From Lates calcarifer (Eukaryota > Chordata > Actinopteri > Centropomidae): 64,000 nucleotides of DNA. The stretch lies in NCBI RefSeq assembly GCF_001640805.2, contig NC_066849.1, positions 1,622,404 through 1,686,403 of the forward strand. The letters are read 5' to 3'. How positions within the stretch are numbered: position 1 is the first letter of the stretch; the number at the start of each line of letters is the position of its first letter. The notes under the pieces were generated by a model. It worked only from the letters and a program-made list of their open reading frames with translations. It was not told where the DNA came from and searched no databases. Made by a program: the position numbers and the translations under genes. Below are positions 57,625 through 64,000 of the stretch, one piece after another.

Positions 57625-57760
57625 AAACTCTACAGTAACACAGGAGGACAGCCCCGCCTGTGTTCCTGCTGGGAGGTATTTAAAGTGTACCCAGATATGA
57701 CAGTTGATGCAGATGCCCTTGCTTTCGCTGTCTGCATTTCCCATATAAGAGAAATGAAAG
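57625..57760 (+). CDS. Candidate orphan protein-coding exon, product unknown
   Basis: A pyrimidine-rich tract (CTCCTCTTCTTCTTCTTTGC, 57581-57600) leads to CTTTTGCAG, then a 136-bp segment open in one frame, then the donor GTAAAC. The translation includes KLYSNTGGQPRLCSCWEVFK and VYPDMTVDADALAFAVCISH then IREMK. It has balanced amino-acid composition, three Cys and two Trp/Phe-rich positions, unlike the low-complexity frames elsewhere. The exon starts in phase 0 and ends in phase 1. GC content is higher than its flanks. It resembles none of the transposon proteins seen here, and I do not recognise the family. No partner exon was found by eye in this window, so it could be one exon of a gene with long introns, a pseudogene exon, or chance. 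Confidence 0.4.
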
Positions 57761-57918
57761 GTAAACACAAGGGAGAAGGTGATGTAGTGGAGTATCCAGC
57801 TAAGTAAAAGGGATGGACAGTGACTAGGCAAGTTAAAGTAAGCACAATGTAGTTCTGCTACACTTGCTTTTACCTCTCTTCTTCCTCATTTTCCTCCTGT
57901 TTCCTCTCCATTTTTATA

Positions 57919-58140
57919 GGGACGTGTGGTTCAGGGGTTAGAGCGGTCACCCACCAATCAGAAGGTCGGTGGTTCGATTCCTCTAGTCTGTGTGCTGAAG
58001 TATCCTTGGGCAAGGTACTGAACCCCAAATTGCCCCCAATGTGTCATTGGTGTGTGAATATGTATGTATGTGTTAGATAGCTTTATATTTATATATGTAG
58101 AACAAGTGTGGTATGAATGTGTGTGTGAAGCTTTGAGTGG
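57919..58140 (+). repeat. tRNA-headed SINE, type 1, copy 4
   Basis: Head GTGTGGTTCAGGGGTTAGAG and a well-preserved B box GGTTCGATTCC, then GTGTGCTGAAGTATCCTTGG, ACTGAACCCCAAATTGCCCC and the end GAAGCTTTGAGTGG. The extreme 3' end (AGCGCTATATAAGT-type sequence) is lost. It starts about 160 bp after the candidate exon, which would place it in the following intron. Confidence 0.8.
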
Positions 58141-59346
58141 TTTACTAATCACCACTTGTTTCTTTCTTTTCTCCCATTCATTATCTTTTGCTCCACTTTT
58201 GTTTCCTCCTGTCTTTCCTTCTCTCTTACTTTTCTTGTTTGAGGCTTCCCCTTCATTTGCACCAATAATCTTACTGTAGCAGTAATAGAAAACCATAATT
58301 CGAACAAAACTCTCTGTATTTGTATTGTATGTTAGACCACCTGAAGGAAATATACTAAGATGCCCTGCCATTGGGTCTGTGTGTTTTTCTTATATATTTT
58401 ATGCTTTTTACCTCTGCTTACGACACAGATCATGTATGCCTATTTGATGACTAGGCTGTTGAGAGACAGGGAGGCGTAAGCAGTGCTTTAGAAGGATTTA
58501 GAGTCGGTGCATAAGCCAGCCATGGGAGGGCTCGGAGCTACAAATAGCATCACATTGAATTAAAGGTTATGCTTGATCAAGCTGAATAGGGATTCATCCT
58601 TAAGAACCATCAGATTGACAGAAATAAGAGAATTCATTTGGTATAAAATACATGTTTACACTATTCAAAAATATGAATGAATCAAAAGATGAATACCAAA
58701 TGCTATGCTAAGCTATGATTGTACTCATTACTGTGTATCAGACATGTTATGAATGTTCCTGCCCATGTGCAGTTATTGAGAGGATGCCAAGAGTGTACAA
58801 AGCTGTCATCAAAGCAAAAGGAGGCCACTTTGAAGAATCTAAAATATAAAGCATATTCTGATTTGTTTAACATTTTTCTGTTCACTACATAATTCCATAT
58901 GAGTTCCTTCATAGTTTTGATGTCTTCAATATTTAATCTACAATGCAGGTAATTCTTATTGAACAACAGCAAAAACACATATAGCGCATATAGTCATAGT
59001 GTAAAACTGTCGTGCCATTTATCTGGTCCTCCCCCTCTTTCTGTCATTAGAAAGCTGACACTGCTAACAGGTTGAATGTGTGTGTTGTTCCTCAGACAGA
59101 CAGCTGCTCTGTGGTTATTCCGTATGCTAGCTGCCTTGAGGGAGAGCATCACAGCCATCAAGGTTCATAAATACACTAACAAAGTTTCTGCTGTATTGCT
59201 TTGGCACTTTCCTTTGAAGTGTGATTTTTTTTCTTTTATTTAATTTTGCAGATGCTAATGTAAAACGTTTTACTTTGTAGTTATATTGGCAGAGTGAAAT
59301 GTGTCTCCTTGATGAAGAGGCCTATTCCAAACTGAGAGTATGGGTA

Positions 59347-59356
59347 AACACACACG

Positions 59357-59388
<32 letters not shown>

Positions 59389-59402
59389 TACATACACACA
59401 TG
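59347..59402 (+). repeat. Imperfect (CA)n microsatellite
   Basis: ACACACACGCACCCACCC followed by a pure CA run and then ACATACATACACACATGCAC. A simple repeat. Confidence 0.93.
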
Positions 59403-60391
59403 CACATACATAGACTCTTATATACTCATTACAGGGCACCTGCATAACTAATTAGTGCTGACAGCTCACACACTTCCTTTCTCAAAGAAACACTCACAGC
59501 AGCATCAATCACAAATAGAAACGTTTTCATTTCCATTAATTTGGCTGTGGATTAAAGCTGACCCATTTTTGCTAATGGAGCTTGCTTTGGACAGGAAAGA
59601 TGGGGGAATGAGGACAAACCAGATTAATGGTTATTATACACCTACATAAATGCACTGGTGTACCTGCAGGGCCTCTCTGACAGCAGGTTCACTGCTTCTG
59701 GGGTTTCAGTCCAAAATCATGTATGGAAAAAAAAAGCATAGTCTAAAGAAGTAATTTGTGCAATATTTGTGTAAATAAAGGTTTTGTTATTCTCTGTTTA
59801 TCATTAATATAATATAATAAAGCCTGAAGCAATGCACTTTCAATATTTTCTACCAAAGTCATATTTCTGCTTTCCTGCCTGCACACACTTTATATTTTGG
59901 TGACTCACTTTAATCTTGGCTTTGTCAGTATCACATAAATGCAGTTTACAGAGCAAGGATCAAGAAACACAATGTAATTTTAGTGTCAATGATTACAGTG
60001 ATTTATGATTGCCTGTCTGACCAAAGCCTCATTTCTCAATAGCTGGTCCTCTTAAAAGAGTACTGTTGAGTGTGAGAGGTTATTTGTTTATTTAAATGTA
60101 CTTCTCAGTAGTTACAGTGGAAGCATGCATCAGTTTAAAAGGTGAAGCATTTCCTCAATAAAATAAAAACAAGCCAAAAAAATGTCACTGATCTTGGAGA
60201 AATTGTGGATATTTATTGAATATCAATCAAGCAAAACATGCAACTTTAACAGCTGTGTCAGATTCCCTTACATTATTAAAACATTCTGTTCTGAGCTTAC
60301 AGATATCTGTGATCTCAATAGTTTTTGAGGATTCACTGTAGACTTAGATAGGCAGTGAAGGGTGGGGAGAGTGTTATTTGCTGGACCACTT

Positions 60392-60484
60392 CTTGCCTTG
60401 TGCAGTCACTTCCTTGAGTGTCTGCTAGTTGTCTGGCAACCTCACAGTGACAAGAAGACTCCTGGAAGTGACTGTGCTTGGCAA
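60392..60484. repeat. Inverted repeat, 22-bp arms
   Basis: Left arm 60392-60413 CTTGCCTTGTGCAGTCACTT(CC) and right arm 60463-60484 GGAAGTGACTGTGCTTGGCA(AC). The arms pair at 19 of 22 positions, including an unbroken 11-bp inner stretch, around a 49-nt spacer. It may be part of a dispersed fish repeat. Stem length is in the range of microRNA precursors, but nothing else supports that. Confidence 0.6.
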
Positions 60485-61019
60485 CAAAATAGTCTGAATA
60501 TTAGATTAAATGATACTTAAAGTCATGTTCTATATGGATTTCACCATCACCTCAGAGGAACTTAAAAGCTGTCTTGGTTTTCTGACTTCAAGCACAGAGT
60601 GTTAACATACACCCACACAGGGAGTTTTCAAACTGTCTTGTAGACCCACTTTTTCAAAAGAAACTTTCTTCCAATCTAAAATAGAATTTGCAATCTACCA
60701 TGAGAACCAAAATAAGAAAATATGTTCTTTTTATTGTCTAACCTGTTGTATTAGTCTGCTTTCTCCATGAAATATACAAGCAACAGCATTTTAATCACTC
60801 TACACTGCAAGGATATTAAAAGACCTCAGTTTCACTAGCATGGGAAACTGATCCACAATCCACAGCATCCATTTTTATTTTTAGTAAGTGCTTGAAATGT
60901 GTTGACCTAAATGGCACAACCACTATCTGGCATAACACAGATGTCTTAGTTATGCCGCCCAAACTGGTACCACCATTATTGTGCATAAATGGCCATTTAA
61001 AAAAAGAATAATAATACAA

Positions 61020-63984
61020 ATTAAAGCTGCAAGCAGCGTTGAACAGGCCCTCGCAACCCACACCCGTTGGGGGACTTGCAGCCGTGGGCTCTGGCAGGAC
61101 GCTGATCGGTGTAGACACACACTTAAGCCTTCACTGGCTGTATGTAACACCTAAACATCAGTCAACCCTGTGTGCGATTTCTTAACTGACCTAGACGAAA
61201 CTGTGATGACTGCATCAATCCACGTTCAGCTTTTGTTAAGAGAAAACATATGGGAGAAGACGAGGAGAGTGAGAGTGAAAGAAACAGAAAGGGTGATGGA
61301 GTAACAGAGGAAGAGCAGTTACTGCCCACTGTTCTGAATATGACAGGACAAGATATCTCAATTCTCAACATCTGATTTCTGCTTACCAGTAACTGAGACT
61401 ATCTATACCTCTTACTAACAAGAACTCATATACATCATCATACATCATCAGATTTTTCCCTATATGCTTTAGCTTATCAGAGCAATCCATATGTCAAGCT
61501 GACACAGCTCCCTCTCTGTTCACTCACAAAAACACAATTTGACATAGCCTGATGCACTTGTAGAGACAAGAAGAGGAACAAGATTTTAAAAATTGTTCAA
61601 TACTTTCCCAGAAAAACTATTATCATACTTTGGTGAACACCAAATCAGAGGTACCGCTGAAAGGCACAATTTATGATAGAAAGAGGGAGAGAATAAACAG
61701 TTAAGGACAAGGAGAGAAATGAACAGAAGCATGATATTGTAAAGAAAGAAAAAGACTGCCCTCCTTAACTCACCCCAACTCACCCCATTATTAACTAAAT
61801 TACTTGATGAAAGGCACACACACTCAGTGTGCAAATGTTTCTGGCATACACAGGACTTCCATATCAAAACAATACCGCACCACCCTTACTTTCATTCACT
61901 GAGAAGTCAACACATCAAGCTAAAAGAGCTCCCTCTGATGGATCACAGGTGAACTTGCAGATTGGTCTAAAGACCTTACAGAAACTACAGTTCCCATTTC
62001 TAATGGATCACTACAGTTCCTTCTAAAATATTTCACCCACATTCAAGCCACTGTTACATTAAGAAAAAAACCCAGACCAAAAACCAAAAACAATAGCAAT
62101 AATGAACAAAAATCTAGGAAAAGTTATGTTTGAATTGCAGGGCTCCTTCTGTTGCATCAAGCAGCAGACTACTTCAAATGGTTTGAAACACTGCAAGACT
62201 GCAGGATTGAAATTAACCATGCCTTCACAGGCATTCAACCATTCAACCAAAACTCACAATTTCCACATTAAGTCATCATGAAGGCCTTAAGGCTTTCCTG
62301 AAAACATTTGAAGTGGATCAGGTCAACCTGCTAGTAACAGCAAGCCAAACTACAAAATATGCCATTTCCTGTGCATATTGACATATGGATGTGTGCAGGT
62401 AGGGACCATTAACAATACTGTGAAGTTTGATGCAGTTTGGACAAAGTATGGCTGAATTACAGTTAATGCAACTTCAATGGCAAGTCATCATGGCGAGTCA
62501 TCAAACTTTGAGGGGCTAGGATGGTGTCACGGGGTTCTTTCTTAAACCTCCCCAAAATCCACAAATGGTGGAGGTAAGGGAAAGAAAAAAAGAAAAATCC
62601 CGGGAAAAACTCACAGGCGTAGTCAGAAGATAATATGGTGCTCTTATTTGCTTTATTTTGCCGGCCTCCCAAAGTGCAAGTAGTGATAATTTTTTTACAG
62701 TGCGAAAATTAGTAACAACCAAAGAAACAATGCAAAAAAACATCAAGAAAAAAATTAAGCTGAATAGAGTTCTTCAGTAACTCAGTAAGCATGAGCCACT
62801 AGTTGTTACCTCCTCTGTAACCAAACCAGCACTCCCTTCCCTGGGCCACAGCAGCCCCTTATAAACCCATAGCCCCTCCTTCCAGGCTCCAGAATTAATA
62901 GAAAAATAAAAATAATTTTTTTTTTTCCCCTAACAACGCCTCTAAAGGCTCCACAACACAAATATAAATTAAATAAAAATTAACTGTGTTTTTATAAATG
63001 CAGTTCCTTTCATCCACAATGCAGGACTGGAAAATTTCAGATAAAATAAACGAAGACCAGAAATACATATATCAGATTGGTCACATGACCCCGAAACCCC
63101 GCGAGAACATGGCATATAATAGCGGCAAATGCTATGCCCCCGTTTTGCCGCCTCATGCTCCGCAACCGGAACGACTGATATGCCGCCGGTGAGTAACATG
63201 TTTAAATGTATGTTTAAAGAGACATAGAACTACCAAGTGTGCAGCCCTGGTCGCTCTACTTCAACAAGAATGGGAACATGACTGACTGATTGGAAAGTTT
63301 GTTAACTGGGGAAAACGGGATGGATCAGAAGTTTTATGTGTGTGCGTGTATGTATGCCGGTACATGTGTGTGCGCTCCCCGCCGTCAGTGACGGAGCCGC
63401 TCCGTCACAGATGGGCACACCCTTTAACGGAAACTCAAAAGCTCTGCAATTTTAACTTTGTCTGTGTCTTAACTACTTATCATTAACTTTTGAAGTAAAT
63501 CAGATAAAGCGTCTAGGTGGAGTTAGATCAAGTGCGACCCCTGGAAATGGCCAAAAATACATCAAACATCAATTTTTCATCTTCCAGTCAAAATAACAGA
63601 CTTCCTGTTGGGTTTAGGACATGGCTCCAATAGACTTTTTTGTGCATCTTGGCATGTTACATATGTCTGCAAATTTTCAATTTTTTCAATACAACAAGCT
63701 TCAGGGGCTGCTCAAAAATGTGGGTCTAGGTGGCAGGACCGAGCCATTTTGCCACGCCCATGTTCAAGGCCGCTAAAATATTAAATTTTTCGCCGAGCCT
63801 GACACATCTGCAAAGTTTCGTCAAAAATTAAGCATTATTAGGCCCTCAAAAAGACAACTGATTCAGCGGGAGAAAAAGAAAAAAAAAAAAAACAATAATA
63901 AACTGAGCGAAAATGAAAGGGTCCTTTCAACTCTGTTGTGAGGCCCCGTTTGGGTCCTTGCAGCTTTCTTTGCTTGGGCCCTAA
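61020..63984. mobile_element. Long interspersed repeat with GCTGCAAG-containing ends, hosting a solo LTR
   Basis: The left end ATTAAAGCTGCAAGCAGCGT then TGAACAGGCCCTCGC, and the right end GGGTCCTTGCAGCTTTCTTT followed by GCTTGGGCCCTAATT, share inverted motifs (GCTGCAAG, GGGCCC-type). I recall these ends as a single dispersed fish repeat. The 3' part (63420-63960) is non-coding and well preserved, with CTAGGTGGCAGGACCGAGCC and GCCACGCCCATGTTCAAGGC. I cannot assign its superfamily. That 61220-62520 belongs to the same element is inferred from position. An 885-bp solo LTR sits inside it. Confidence 0.48.
62525..63409. mobile_element. Solo LTR (885 bp) with perfect 5-bp target duplication
   Basis: Borders are TGTCACGGGG and CTCCGTCACA, giving TG...CA. 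GATGG occurs immediately before (62520-62524) and immediately after (63410-63414). A 5-bp duplication with TG...CA borders indicates an LTR element reduced to one LTR. Removing it rejoins the surrounding repeat (GGGGCTAG-GATGG-GCACACCC). Orientation is unresolved: a TTTATAAGGGGC box on the minus strand near 62861-62872 could be the TATA box. No gag or pol remains, and it is unlike the 538-bp solo LTR. Confidence 0.85.
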
Positions 63985-64000
63985 TTACCAATCTCATATC

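Larger units (their letters stand above)
58141..61019. other. No recognisable gene
   Basis: AT-rich. Holds the (CA)n tract at 59347-59402 and an inverted repeat at 60392-60484, described separately. The minus-strand frame 57958-58371 is SINE plus low complexity. No transposon coding motif seen. Confidence 0.4.

Noticed and set aside
57919..57990. tRNA gene
   Set aside because: The A/B-box sequence belongs to a SINE head with a conserved SINE body downstream; anticodon-arm pairing is not convincing.
1..64000. A multi-gene novel system
   Set aside because: No intact gene cluster is present; almost every coding-like segment matches a known transposon family and is broken.

Overview
This window looks like vertebrate, most likely teleost fish, non-coding DNA. 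It is AT-rich and has no long open reading frame; the longest candidate frames are under 200 codons and belong to retrotransposon relics. It carries a mixture typical of ray-finned fish: Rex1-like, Rex3-like (RTE) and L2-clade LINEs, Ty3/Gypsy scraps and solo LTRs, Tc1 and mariner elements, PIF/Harbinger, ZBED-like hAT, tRNA-headed SINEs and CA/CT/TAA microsatellites. Families were assigned by recalled similarity of motifs and translated fragments, without any database search.

Layout. 1-5 kb is mostly featureless with a truncated Rex1-like LINE. 5-6.5 kb has a SINE and a Rex3-like RT relic. 8.1-9.1 kb is a 985-bp element with terminal inverted repeats and TA flanks. 10-14.3 kb has an LTR-like relic, an L2 RT piece, a decayed Gypsy gag-protease and a probable 3' LTR, followed by a strong hairpin. 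17.8-18.7 kb is a Gypsy RT/RNase H relic. 20.85-24.63 kb is a nearly complete Harbinger element with transposase and Myb-like genes, split by a Rex3-like LINE. 24.7-25.1 kb is a Gypsy integrase scrap. 25.6-27.75 kb is a Tc1-like element split by a Rex1-like LINE. 28-34.8 kb is a dense LINE/SINE graveyard, including an L2 copy interrupted by a hAT-like element that itself carries a second L2 tail. 38.6-39.2 kb is a solo LTR with a perfect target duplication. 40.7-45.9 kb is quiet. 46.3 kb is a 327-bp deleted mariner. 49.3-52.1 kb has Rex1-like and Gypsy scraps. 53.5-57.5 kb has a piggyBac-like end, a deleted Tc1 copy and a hAT (ZBED-like) element. 61.0-64.0 kb is a long interspersed repeat carrying another solo LTR.

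Host genes. Only one segment looks like a possible host exon: 57625-57760 on the plus strand, with a good acceptor, open frame and donor. I do not recognise its product. Nothing suggests a novel multi-gene system. The most informative content is the nested insertion history, two solo LTRs with perfect target duplications, precise inactivating lesions in several catalytic motifs, and the orphan exon candidate.
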